Source: Locusta migratoria
Taxonomy: Eukaryota; Arthropoda; Insecta; Orthoptera; Acrididae
NCBI GenBank assembly: GCA_026315105.1
Contig: CM048747.1
Location: 279,097,491-279,161,490 of the forward strand
Length of the DNA stretch: 64,000 bases
Direction: 5' to 3'
The position numbers and the translations under genes were made by a program. Below the pieces are notes generated by a model. That model did not search any database. It was not told the origin of the DNA and saw only the letters and a program-made list of their open reading frames with translations. Position 1 is the stretch's first letter; each line of letters begins with the position of its first letter. Positions 39,988-50,500 of this stretch are shown here, piece after piece.

Positions 39988-40910
39988 GAATATTGTATAA
40001 ATATTTGGGCAGTTGACATACTACAACCTGTGAGTATAGTACAACATCTTATTAGAGCACGTGCAGGTAACAAAACCTAATTTATTTCCAATGGCCACAA
40101 AGATTTTATAAATGCGTTAATAAAAATTAAATTAGTAATTCTAGTGCTAAATAAATTTTTAATTTTCAAATTCGGAGTTAAAAGGGAAGATTACCATGAA
40201 TAGACGAATGCTGCAAATTTTTCAAGCAAATTGTTTTATATTTTACTACCTGATTGAGGTACACTCATATAACTGTTACACATCGACTAACAAATATATA
40301 TATTATCAGGCGCCCAGAACATAAACCCACATAAAACTTGCCGAGAGGCTCCGTTGTGGTTGTTGACTTTCGTTGTGAAAAAGCTACAATAATACATTGA
40401 TGGGAAAGATGAAATGCCATATTGGCTACATGCTCATTATTCTCAATGTGTCCAGAAAACACAGTGATATGCAGTGAAACCTCGTTTATACGTTTTTGTA
40501 GGGGGATGCTAAAATCAACGTGCAAGTGAGATTAATACTAAAATGAAACTTTCAGTAATGCGCTAGAAATAGCTTTGTTACCTGCATGCTTTTGTCGAAA
40601 GCAAGTCCGTAGGCATTATTCCACATCTGAAATCTTTCCTTTCTCACCGTTTGGCCCGGTTTTCAAAGCACTGGATCTTATGTCATTGGCAAGGATAGTA
40701 GTTACGGTAGAGAATGAGATTATGAGACCCTTTGCGTTGCTCACTAGTATTTCTTTTGCACTTCCTCAATTACGATGCATGGAAAGACATCATCTTCCAT
40801 GTTTTTTTATGAACTGTTCATTTTTGCGTGTTTGAAAACTGGAAACTACTGTACAGTTACAAAAAGACTCCTAGTTGCAATAACTGGCTTTACAGTCAAA
40901 TGCCACTGCT

Positions 40911-41125
40911 CTGTACACTGTAGAGATGGGTCGTTCGCGAGTGAACGGGTCCAAAGAAATGGTTCACAAGAGTGAACGGAAGGACCGAGGAACTGGTCAC
41001 AAGGAACGTTCACTTCGGCGATCCCGGTTGCGAGGCCGTTCCCGTTCCAGCTCCAAGGTGGCCGTGGGGCCATTCCCTTTTCGATCGAACATTGCAGTTC
41101 CAACTCAGTATGGAAATGTCAATGT

Positions 41126-41161
<36 letters not shown>

Positions 41162-41435
41162 TGGACCACGGTGAAGCAACATTCTCATTGCGATTTACAC
41201 CGGTGCTTCATCGACTGTAGGAAATTAACTTCTGCAAAATGTGTAAGACGCAGTTGGTGGGTAAAGAGCCAATGCTACTTGTTTGCTATTTCGACTGCTG
41301 TGAAAACCATAGACATTGACAACTGGATAAAAAAAGGAACGGTGAACGAGTGGAAAGGCACGGTTCTAAAAAAGAAACGATCGTCAGTGAACTAGGTTCC
41401 AAAAATGAACGGGTTTGCCCGTCTTTAGTGTACAG
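40911..41435. mobile_element. short inverted-repeat transposon, hAT-like (tentative)
   Basis: The ends ctgtacactgtagagatggg (left, 40911) and cccgtctttagtgtacag (right, ending 41435) are complementary except for 2-3 bases. The TAGAGATGGG/CCCATCTTTA type of end is common in non-autonomous hAT elements. The interior has repeated gttcac/gtgaac motifs in both orientations and an (AT)n microsatellite (about 41129-41160). No coding capacity. Confidence 0.55.
41129..41160. repeat. (TA)n microsatellite
   Basis: About 16 TA repeats inside the short inverted-repeat element. Confidence 0.95.
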
Positions 41436-41557
41436 CCCTGTGTGACTGCTGGAATTGCCCTCCATTACGCTCTGCGGCGCTCATGCTTTGCCACGGCGCG
41501 GCGCAGCTGCTGTAGTGTTTGACGCCGCCGCTACTGCGGCTGTCTCGCGGCCAACGG

Positions 41558-41751
41558 GAAAGACAGGCCCCAGCGCTGACGTCATACCACGTAAGCGAGG
41601 TAGTTCCGAGCCGGCGCGATCGCTAGCTGAGTGGCTGTCCGCTATGACGCAGTGGGCTGTGCCCCAGCGGCCGGCCAATCGACTAGCGATCGCGCCGGCT
41701 CGGAACTACCTCGCTTACGTGGTATGACGTCAGCGCTGGGGCCTGTCTTTC
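41558..41751. repeat. perfect 69-bp GC-rich inverted repeat (hairpin)
   Basis: 41558-41626 and 41683-41751 are exact reverse complements over all 69 bases, separated by 56 bp. The arms start gaaagacaggccccagcgct and end gcgatcgctag. The stretch is CpG-rich and GC-rich against an AT-rich background, including tgacgtca (a CRE-like palindrome) in each arm. Complementarity continues imperfectly outward (ggccaacg / tcgtaggcc). The long open frames on both strands are by-products of GC richness. Confidence 0.93.
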
Positions 41752-42154
41752 TCGTAGGCCTCGGGCTACTGGCCGGTCAACAGCAGTCCCGTGTGGCGTC
41801 GTGTGAAGGCCGCTATTGGATAGAATGTTCCGCCAAGTTATATCTCAAACATACTGGCACAAGCTCTACTACAACAGTGTCGCCGTGTGTTCTGTTGCTA
41901 AGGCCCGTAATAATAACTACGATTTTGCGTGCAGACTGCAAACCAAGTCACTCGCCACACCATATATGACAGGTTTCGAGACAATTTCTGGGTCTTTATG
42001 ATGAATAAGTGCGACAAAAATTCACTTAAAAAAGTAATTACATACGGGAAAAGATCGAGTTTCTCTGGGCCCCCATCATACTGGGGGCCCTGGGCATGTG
42101 CCCGCTGTGCCCCTATAGTAAAGACAGTACTGAGTCTAGACCTGTGTTTTTGTC

Positions 42155-42355
42155 GCCGGCCGCGGTGGCCGAGGGGACTGAGGCGCTCCAGTCACGGTCT
42201 GCACGGCCACTACGGTCAGAGGTTCGAATCCCCCCTCGGGCATGGATATTTGTGCCATCCTTAGGATAAGCTAGTTGATAAGTAGTTTGAAAGTGTAGGG
42301 ACTGATGACCCCGTAGTTAAGTCCCATAAGCTATACAAACATTTGAAAATTTTTT
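42155..42355 (+). mobile_element. SINE family A, full length with 12-bp target duplication
   Basis: A standard family-A copy. TGTGTTTTTGTC is exact at 42143-42154 and 42356-42367. It is inserted just outside the right end of the hAT-like composite. Confidence 0.93.
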
Positions 42356-42500
42356 TGTGTTTTTGTCATTGTTGTCGAATTAAAGGAATGGTGACAGTGA
42401 AACTCGCGATAGGCACATAACCAACTGCTCTTTACCAGCATCCAAAGGGTCGCCGAGTTTGACACTTAGGCCTATATAAGACTCAGTGATCAACAGTGGC

Positions 42501-42696
42501 CGGCCGCTGTGGCCGAGGAGACTGAGGCGCTTCAGTCACGGCCTGCACGGCCGTTGCGGTGGGGGGTTCGAATCCCCCTCGGGCATGGATATTTGTGCCG
42601 TCCTTAGTTGTAGGTAGTTCATAAGTAGTTTGTAAGTTTAGGGACTGATGACCCCGTAGTTAAGTCCCTTAAGCTTAACAAACATTTTCTTTTCTT
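42501..42696 (+). mobile_element. SINE family A, full length with 12-bp target duplication
   Basis: Head cggccgctgtggccgaggag, B box ggttcgaatcc, gggcatggatatttgtgcc, common body. ATCAACAGTGGC is exact at 42489-42500 and 42697-42708. Confidence 0.93.
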
Positions 42697-42834
42697 ATCA
42701 ACAGTGGCAGATACAATAATACATGAATCACTGGACGGAAGTAGAGTTACGCCCAGGATGTCGGAGAAGTATTGAATTATCAGGAACTTCACCAAGCTAC
42801 CTCTCCTCCCTGCGTCATCTGAATTCAGGAAGCG

Positions 42835-43955
42835 ATTGTTATGGTCTTCAGTCCTGAGTCTGGTTTGATGCAGCTCTCCACAATACCCTATCCTGAGCAA
42901 GCCTCTTCAACTCCACATAAGAACGGCAACCTACATCTGTCTGAATCTGCTTACTGTAACCATCTCTTCGTCTTCGTCTGCGGTTTTTATCCCAAACAAT
43001 CTCTCCAACGCTAAATTCACGATTTCTTGATGTCTAAGAATGTGTCCTATCAATCTATCCCTTCTTTTAGTCAAGGTATGCCAGAAATTCCTTTTCTCCC
43101 CAATTCTGTTCAGTACGTACTCATTAGTTACGCGATCAACCCACCTAATCTTCAGCATTCTTCTGTAGCACCAGATTTCAAAAGCCTCTATCCTCTTCCT
43201 GTCCGCACAGTTTATCGTCCATGTTTCACTCCCACACAAATGCCTTCAGCAAGGACTTCCTTAGGCTTAAATCAATATTCGAAGTTAACAAATTTCTCTT
43301 TTTCAAGAACGCTTTTCTACCCATTGCCATTCTGCATTTTATATCCTATGTACTGCGACCATCATTTGTTATTTTACTGTCCAAGTAATAAAACTCATCT
43401 ACCATCTTTATTGTTTCGTTACCTAATCTAATTCGTTCAGCACCACCTGATTTTCTTAGACTGCACTCCACTACCTTGTTTTGCTCTTGTTAATGTTCAT
43501 CTTATATGCACCTTTCAGCACACTGTCCATTCAGTTCAAATGCTCTTCCAGGTCCTTTGCTGTCTCTGCAGTTTGCCGATGACATTGTAATTCTGTCAAT
43601 GTTTTTATTTCTTCACCCTGAACTTTAATTTCTTCTCCAAATTTCTCCTTGTTTTCCAACATTGGGGAAAGGCTACAACCCTATCATGCCCTTCAACTTT
43701 GACAATCGCTGCCTGATTTTTGTACAAGTTGTAAATAACCTTACGCTCCCTATATTTTACTCCTGCTTGTTTCAGAACTTGAAAGAGTTTATTCCAATCA
43801 ACATTGTCAAAAGCCTTCTCCAAATTTACAAAAGCTAGAAATGTAGATTTGCCTTTCGTTAATCTACCTTCTAGGATAAGTCGTAAAGTGAGTATTGCCT
43901 CCCGTGTTCCTGATCTTCCCCAAGGTCGGCTTCTACCAGCTTTCCCATCCTTCAG
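42835..43955 (-). mobile_element. RTE-type LINE, second large copy, internally deleted
   Basis: The minus strand has the C-terminal SETWTINCADRKRIEAFEIWCYRRMLKIRWVDR, NEYVLNRIGEKRNFW and GHILRH blocks (43239-42931), then the thumb. KAFDNVDWNKLFQVLKQAGVKYRERKV lies at 43823, with the ...RQGCSLSP and FADD region largely deleted (43560-43690). The 3' end is gactgaagaccataac. It is close in sequence to the 29.5-kb copy. Confidence 0.88.
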
Positions 43956-43969
43956 GCAGCGATAGTATC

Positions 43970-44164
43970 TTCAAATGTTAAAATTTTTGTAATTCTACAC
44001 GACCAAACTACTGTGGTCATCAGTCTCCTAGGCTTACAAACTACTTAAACTAACCTAAGGACAAATCACATTCACCCATGCGCGAGGGAGGACTTGAATC
44101 TCAACGCGGGAGGTCGCGAGATACGTGACATGGCACTCCAGACCACGCGGTTACTCCCGTGCGA
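43970..44164 (-). mobile_element. SINE family B, degenerate
   Basis: Minus-strand head gtcgcacgggagtaaccgcg, tggtctggagtgcca, B box gattcaagtcc, gcatgggtgaatgtgatt and the common body (ggttagttt, gtagtttgtaagcctagg, actgatgacc). It directly abuts the hairpin at 44.26 kb. Confidence 0.8.
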
Positions 44165-44260
44165 CGATAACATTTTCCATTGAAGTGTCAGATTCAGACC
44201 AGGCATCGCCGCTTCGAGCCCCACCACACTAGCATATTCCATGCATGGTGCATGGTGCAA

Positions 44261-44465
44261 TAGCGAATTTCTTGCATTTCCACTGTATTAGGTATGGATG
44301 TTTTACCAAATGGTGACATTAAACAAAAAAATTGTGCCGGTCCGGGACTCGAACCCGGGTTTTCCACTTTCGCGGGTTCGAGTCCCGGTTCCGCACAAAT
44401 CTTCATATGTCACCACTTGGTAAAACATCCATACCTAATACGGTGGAACTGTAATAAATTCGCTA
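44261..44465. repeat. inverted repeat with tRNA T-arm-like tips
   Basis: The outer arms 44261-44320 and 44407-44465 are complementary (tagcgaattt, gtattaggtatggatg and ttttacca are shared; about 6 mismatches in 59). The inner part continues as a stem: ttgtgccggtccgggactcg at left pairs with cgagtcccggttccgcacaa at right. Both strands thus present a tRNA-like ggttcgagtcccgg, without a D arm. It looks like two truncated tRNA-derived ends joined head-to-head. Confidence 0.8.
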
Positions 44466-44584
44466 CTGCGAATAGTTCGGTTACGGAAAGCACACAACAG
44501 CAGTCCATTTATCATTTAGCGATAACATACCATTCAATGAATCATATCAGCTAACAAGCTTACAGGAAACACAGATCATGCCAA

Positions 44585-45840
44585 CATGGATTATTTAAAA
44601 AATGCTGATGATATTACCGGTATCTCTGATGAGGAATTTAACAATGCTTTGAACGCCTTAAATAATAGCATAGCAACAGGCATAGATAACATCCCAGCAG
44701 AAAAAAATGAAGGAAGTAGGAGAACAACAAAAAGGTACTTATATAAATTTATCAAAAAGTACTGTGAAACAGGAACAGAACCACCTTCAGTTTTACTAAA
44801 CAGTAAAACAGCAATAATTTTTGAAAAAGGAAATGCTCTGGACTGTAGAATTTTTGTCCTTATTATGCCATATTTCCAAAATCATATTAAACATAATACA
44901 AAATCAAATCAAGTAGAAAATTGAGGCAAAATAGGATTCGGATTCATATCTGGAAAGGGAACTAGAAAGGCAATACTAGCCCTAATGAGGCCAGAAACAG
45001 GGATAGAGTTGAATGGTGTACAGAAAAAAAAGGGGGGGGGGGGAATAAGGCAAGGACGCCTACATCCCCATATTTGTTTAACTTATATTTTGAAAAATGT
45101 ACTGAAAGAGTGAAAAGAATAACGAAATGAATTAAAATTAACGGGACACAGATACTGAATCCGTGTTGCCGTTGATGTGAATCAGTAAAAGAAATAATGT
45201 TGCCGCCAAAACACTTCGAGAATTTAATTTAATAATAAGTAAGAAGGAAACAAAAACTGTGGCCGCGGAGAAGAAGAAAGAATATTGTAAAGTCGATATC
45301 AAACCAGAAGATAACGTTCTGGAACAGATTGTGAGCTTCTGTTATTTGGGGAGTACAGTCACAGAAGACAATAAATGTATTACAGATATAAAGAGAAGAA
45401 TAGCCTTGGCAACGCAAGCTTTCCAAAATAAAATGAAGTTACTTACAGTCAACCATATAAGACTGGAAATTAGGGGAAAATTGTCAAAACTTATGTTTGG
45501 AGTCTCTTCATGCACGAATGTGAATCATGAACTCTGAGAAAGGCAGAGAAAAAGAGATTGGAGTCAATGGAAATGTGAATTTGGAGAAGAATGAACAAAA
45601 CCAGATGGGTGGATAGAAAAAGTAATGATCATTGACAAGATTGAGAACAGAACATTGGTAAAATATATTGGAAGAAGAAAAGCAAAAATGATAGGACGTA
45701 TAGAGATATAACCTGTTCTTAAAGAATACATTTGAAGCAAAAGAGTAACTTTTTCACAATATAAAAGAAGAAATGGGCCTAAAATCCTATCAGTTATTGA
45801 AGAGGGTAGCAATAAAGAGAGGTACGGGGCTAAATCGGTA
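44585..45840 (+). mobile_element. diverged RTE-like LINE
   Basis: The plus strand has ISDEEFNNALNALNNSIATGIDNIPAE (pre-RT), then FIKKYCETGTEPPS and IIFEKG, where a KYRPI block is expected. After a poly-A/poly-G slip (45027-45044) it reads IRQGRLHPHICLTY (RQGCPLSPYLFN-like), and later LEQIVSFCYLGSTVTEDNKCITDIKRRIALATQAF, the YLGS thumb-to-C-terminus region. The FADD block is unreadable. It is a separate, older family from the 29.5-kb RTE, with many frame breaks. Confidence 0.75.
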
Positions 45841-46579
45841 ATAGCCTTTAGTTAATGAATGAATTGATGCTGCCACAAGCAAGGTCAGCAGTCATACATT
45901 ATCTAGGTCTTTTCTGGCGTCAGCTGCTGCAGTAACACACTCGTGGTATTTATTCGACAGCCTGTTAACACTGCCACGATCCACCGCGGAAATCAGTATT
46001 CATAAAAGACTTCCTGTCTACTGAACAAAATATGTACGTCTTGTTGAAATCTTCTGGGACTTCTATCTTCGCCAAAAGACGATGAAAAGACAATCATCGA
46101 AACGTCGCGGAATTTGAACACAGCCACTCGGATTGAAGTCGGAGAACATTTCAACAGCATTATAAACCAACGAAGCCTACATTTGTACGTGTTGTTTAGA
46201 ATATATGATACATATCGCACAAGCTTACAAAAGTTTCTGAACTTTTCAAAGATTTGTAGTGAGTAACAAAAGTACTTATTACTACCAGTACACATGAAGT
46301 ACATTACAGAACTGTTGAAGACTGTAGCGTTTGCACAGCCAATGACTAGAAATTGAATGCGCATTGGAGTGAGTATGAGTACTATGCAATTCAGTCGCAG
46401 TTGCTATGGCTGGTAATAGTATGTGCGAGCAAACTTTGAAAAAAGGGCTACATCACAACGATTCAAGGGGCTCATGACCCTTCACATAAAAACATTTTAG
46501 TTCTCTTTATTGTTCTTGAAAACAGAAATTGAGAAGTAGTAGGACAATAATCTGAACAATCTGAATTTTTTTCCAGATT
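45841..46579. other. no gene recognised; fold-back-type motif
   Basis: The 123-codon minus frame (46364-45993) has no recognisable domain. The sequence gacgatgaaaag...catcgaaacgtcgcgg (46078-46112) resembles the recurring end motif of fold-back repeats seen at 59.08 kb. Confidence 0.4.
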
Positions 46580-47455
46580 CCATCCTACACCAGTACCATA
46601 ATACTCGATAACAAGTCCTCTTGCACTCATGCTAGCCTGTATTTGTCGTGGCATACTGTCCACTAGATCATCAAGGGACTGTTGGTCTAGATGGTCTCAC
46701 TTCTGGACACTGATTCTGCACAGATCTCTCCTTTCAGTGCATCCTAGGCATGTTCGATAGGGTTTATGCGACGGAGAACATTCGATGTCGTTATCACGAA
46801 GATGTGCACGATGTGAGCAAGAATTGTCGACCATTAACACGAATCAATCACCGAAATGCTATCGATTTGGGTGCACTACACGTCGGATGATGTCATCCCT
46901 GTACCGAATAGCCGTTTGATTGCCTTCTGCGACCACCAGCGGCGTACGGTGGCCACAGCCCCAACATCAGGAAACCACCACATTGCTGCACTCGCTGGAC
47001 GGTTGGTGTAAGACGTTCGGGCTGACCAGGCTGCCTCCAAAATCGTTTCCGACGATTGTCTGGTTGAAGGCAATGCGAGTCTCATCTGAGAATAGCACCT
47101 GATACCAATTGTGACGAGTCCATTCAGCAAGCCGTTGGGCCCATCAGTACTGTGCTGCACGGTGTCTAGGTGTCAAAGCTGGACCTCAATCATAGACGTC
47201 GGGAGATACGTTCCATATCATGCAGCCTATTACATACAATTCGAGTCAAAACACGACATCTTGTGACTGTACAAAAAACATTATTAAACATGCTGGCGTT
47301 CCTCCCTTGCTTTCTCCAAGCTGAAATCCGTAAGTAGCGGTTATCATCTGTTGTAGTTGCCTTAAGATGGTCACAGCGAAGCAAGTCATGGACAGTTCCT
47401 GTATCTCTGTACTTCCTCCACGTCCGAACAATATCGCTTTGGTTCACAACGAGCT
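46580..47455 (-). mobile_element. Tc1-like transposase fossil (family Tc1-C)
   Basis: The minus strand reads QSDIVRTWRKYRDTGTVHDL, TTTDDNRYLRISAWRKQGRNASM, CRVLTRIVCNRLHDMERISRR, then the ...GAVATVRRWW block. A VDNSCSHRAHLRDNDIECSPS stretch follows, where QDNARPH...IEVFPWPA-SPDL would be expected, and then SLDDLVDSMPRQIQASMSARG at about 46690-46610. This is the full order of a Tc1 transposase with eroded catalytic blocks. The ends were not located. It abuts the Tc1-A element at 47517. Confidence 0.8.
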
Positions 47456-47599
47456 AACAATGTGGATACGATAAAACTTCGGAATTAGGCATAGCAGTAC
47501 TACAGCAACACAAGTACACTACTGGCCATTAAATTGCTACACCAAGAAGAAATTCAGATGATAAACGGGTATTCCTTGGACAAATATATTATACTAGAA

Positions 47600-50500
47600 T
47601 GAAACTTTCACTCTGCAGCGGAGTGTGCGCTGATATGAAACTTCCTGGCAGATTAAAATTGTGTGCCGGAACCGGGACTCGAACCTGGGACCTTTGCCTT
47701 TCGCGGGCAAGCGCTCTACCGACTGAGCTACCCCGACACGACTCACGATGCCGCCTCACAACTTTACTTCCGCCAGTACCTCGCCTCCTACTTTCCAAAC
47801 TTCACAGAAGCTCTCTTGCAAACACGCAAGACTAGCACTCCTGGAAGAAAGGATATGGTGGAGACATGGCTTAGCCACAGCCTAAGGGATGTTTCCAGAA
47901 TGAAACTTTCACTCTGCAGCGGAGTGTGCGCTGATATGAAACTTCCTGGCAGATTAAAATTGTGTGCCGGAACCGGGACTCGAACCTAGGACCTTTGCCT
48001 TTCGCGGGCAAGCGCTCTACCGACTGAGCTACCCCGACACGACTCACGATGCCGCCTCACAACTTTACTTCCGCCAGTACCTCGCCTCCTACTTTCCAAA
48101 CTTCACAGAAGCTCTCTTGCAAACACGCAAGACTAGCACTCCTGGAAGAAAGGATATGGTGGAGACATGGCTTAGCCACAGCCTAAGGGATGTTTCCAGA
48201 ATGAAACTTTCACTCTGCAGCGGAGTGTGCGCTGATATGAAACTTCCTGGCAGATTAAAATTGTGTGCCGGAACCGGGACTCGAACCTGGGACCTTTGCC
48301 TTTCGCGGGCAAGCGCTCTACCGACTGAGCTACCCCGACACGACTCACGATGCCGCCTCACAACTTTACTTCCGCCAGTACCTCGCCTCCTACTTTCCAA
48401 ACTTCACAGAAGCTCTCTTGCAAACACGCAAGACTAGCACTCCTGGAAGAAAGGATATGGTGGAGACATGGCTTAGCCACAGCCTAAGGGATGTTTCCAG
48501 AATGAAACTTTCACTCTGCAGCGGAGTGTGCGCTGATATGAAACTTCCTGGCAGATTAAAATTGTGTGCCGGAACCGGGACTCGAACCTGGGACCTTTGC
48601 CTTTCGCGGGCAAGCGCTCTACCGACTGAGCTACCCCGACACGACTCACGATGCCGCCTCACAACTTTACTTCCGCCAGTACCTCGCCTCCTACTTTCCA
48701 AACTTCACAGAAGCTCTCTTGCAAACACGCAAGACTAGCACTCCTGGAAGAAAGGATATGGTGGAGACATGGCTTAGCCACAGCCTAAGGGATGTTTCCA
48801 GAATGAAACTTTCACTCTGCAGCGGAGTGTGCGCTGATATGAAACTTCCTGGCAGATTAAAATTGTGTGCCGGAACCGGGACTCGAACCTGGGACCTTTG
48901 CCTTTCGCGGGCAAGCGCTCTACCGACTGAGCTACCCCGACACGACTCACGATGCCGCCTCACAACTTTACTTCCGCCAGTACCTCGCCTCCTACTTTCC
49001 AAACTTCACAGAAGCTCTCTTGCAAACACGCAAGACTAGCACTCCTGGAAGAAAGGATATGGTGGAGACATGGCTTAGCCACAGCCTAAGGGATGTTTCC
49101 AGAATGAAACTTTCACTCTGCAGCGGAGTGTGCGCTGATATGAAACTTCCTGGCAGATTAAAATTGTGTGCCGGAACCGGGACTCGAACCTGGGACCTTT
49201 GCCTTTCGCGGGCAAGCGCTCTACCGACTGAGCTACCCCGACACGACTCACGATGCCGCCTCACAACTTTACTTCCGCCAGTACCTCGCCTCCTACTTTC
49301 CAAACTTCACAGAAGCTCTCTTGCAAACACGCAAGACTAGCACTCCTGGAAGAAAGGATATGGTGGAGACATGGCTTAGCCACAGCCTAAGGGATGTTTC
49401 CAGAATGAAACTTTCACTCTGCAGCGGAGTGTGCGCTGATATGAAACTTCCTGGCAGATTAAAATTGTGTGCCGGAACCGGGACTCGAACCTGGGACCTT
49501 TGCCTTTCGCGGGCAAGCGCTCTACCGACTGAGCTACCCCGACACGACTCACGATGCCGCCTCACAACTTTACTTCCGCCAGTACCTCGCCTCCTACTTT
49601 CCAAACTTCACAGAAGCTCTCTTGCAAACACGCAAGACTAGCACTCCTGGAAGAAAGGATATGGTGGAGACATGGCTTAGCCACAGCCTAAGGGATGTTT
49701 CCAGAATGAAACTTTCACTCTGCAGCGGAGTGTGCGCTGATATGAAACTTCCTGGCAGATTAAAATTGTGTGCCGGAACCGGGACTCGAACCTGGGACCT
49801 TTGCCTTTCGCGGGCAAGCGCTCTACCGACTGAGCTACCCCGACACGACTCACGATGCCGCCTCACAACTTTACTTCCGCCAGTACCTCGCCTCCTACTT
49901 TCCAAACTTCACAGAAGCTCTCTTGCAAACACGCAAGACTAGCACTCCTGGAAGAAAGGATATGGTGGAGACATGGCTTAGCCACAGCCTAAGGGATGTT
50001 TCCAGAATGAAACTTTCACTCTGCAGCGGAGTGTGCGCTGATATGAAACTTCCTGGCAGATTAAAATTGTGTGCCGGAACCGGGACTCGAACCTGGGACC
50101 TTTGCCTTTCGCGGGCAAGCGCTCTACCGACTGAGCTACCCCGACACGACTCACGATGCCGCCTCACAACTTTACTTCCGCCAGTACCTCGCCTCCTACT
50201 TTCCAAACTTCACAGAAGCTCTCTTGCAAACACGCAAGACTAGCACTCCTGGAAGAAAGGATATGGTGGAGACATGGCTTAGCCACAGCCTAAGGGATGT
50301 TTCCAGAATGAAACTTTCACTCTGCAGTGGAGTGTGCGCTGATATGAAACTTCCTGGCAGATTAAAATTGTGTGCCGGAACCGGGACTCGAACCTGGGAC
50401 CTTTGCCTTTCGCGGGCAAGCGCTCTACCGACTGAGCTACCCCGACACGACTCACGATGCCGCCTCACAACTTTACTTCCGCCAGTACCTCGCCTCCTAC

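Larger units (their letters stand above)
39350..42133. mobile_element. candidate hAT-like composite element with 8-bp target duplication
   Basis: GTCTAGAC occurs at 39342-39349 and 42134-42141. Just inside are ends that match as imperfect inverted repeats: left aaggccgtcttaagccatg, and right cctatagtaaagacagtactga (complement tcagtactgtctttactat). Both ends continue into gggccc-rich text (ttttggggccc at left, gggccctgggcatgtgccc at right). An 8-bp duplication plus such ends fits hAT elements. The interior holds a LINE fragment, a smaller hAT-like element and a hairpin, but no hAT transposase that I can read. The duplicated octamer is itself a palindrome, which weakens the case slightly. Confidence 0.5.

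Noticed and set aside
41455..41969. Alanine-rich frames of 90 and 112 codons as a gene
   Set aside because: They lie across the perfect GC-rich hairpin and are mirrored on the other strand.
45993..46364. A 123-codon minus-strand frame as a host gene
   Set aside because: No domain, no splice context, and it overlaps a fold-back-type motif. A frame this long is expected by chance in 64 kb.
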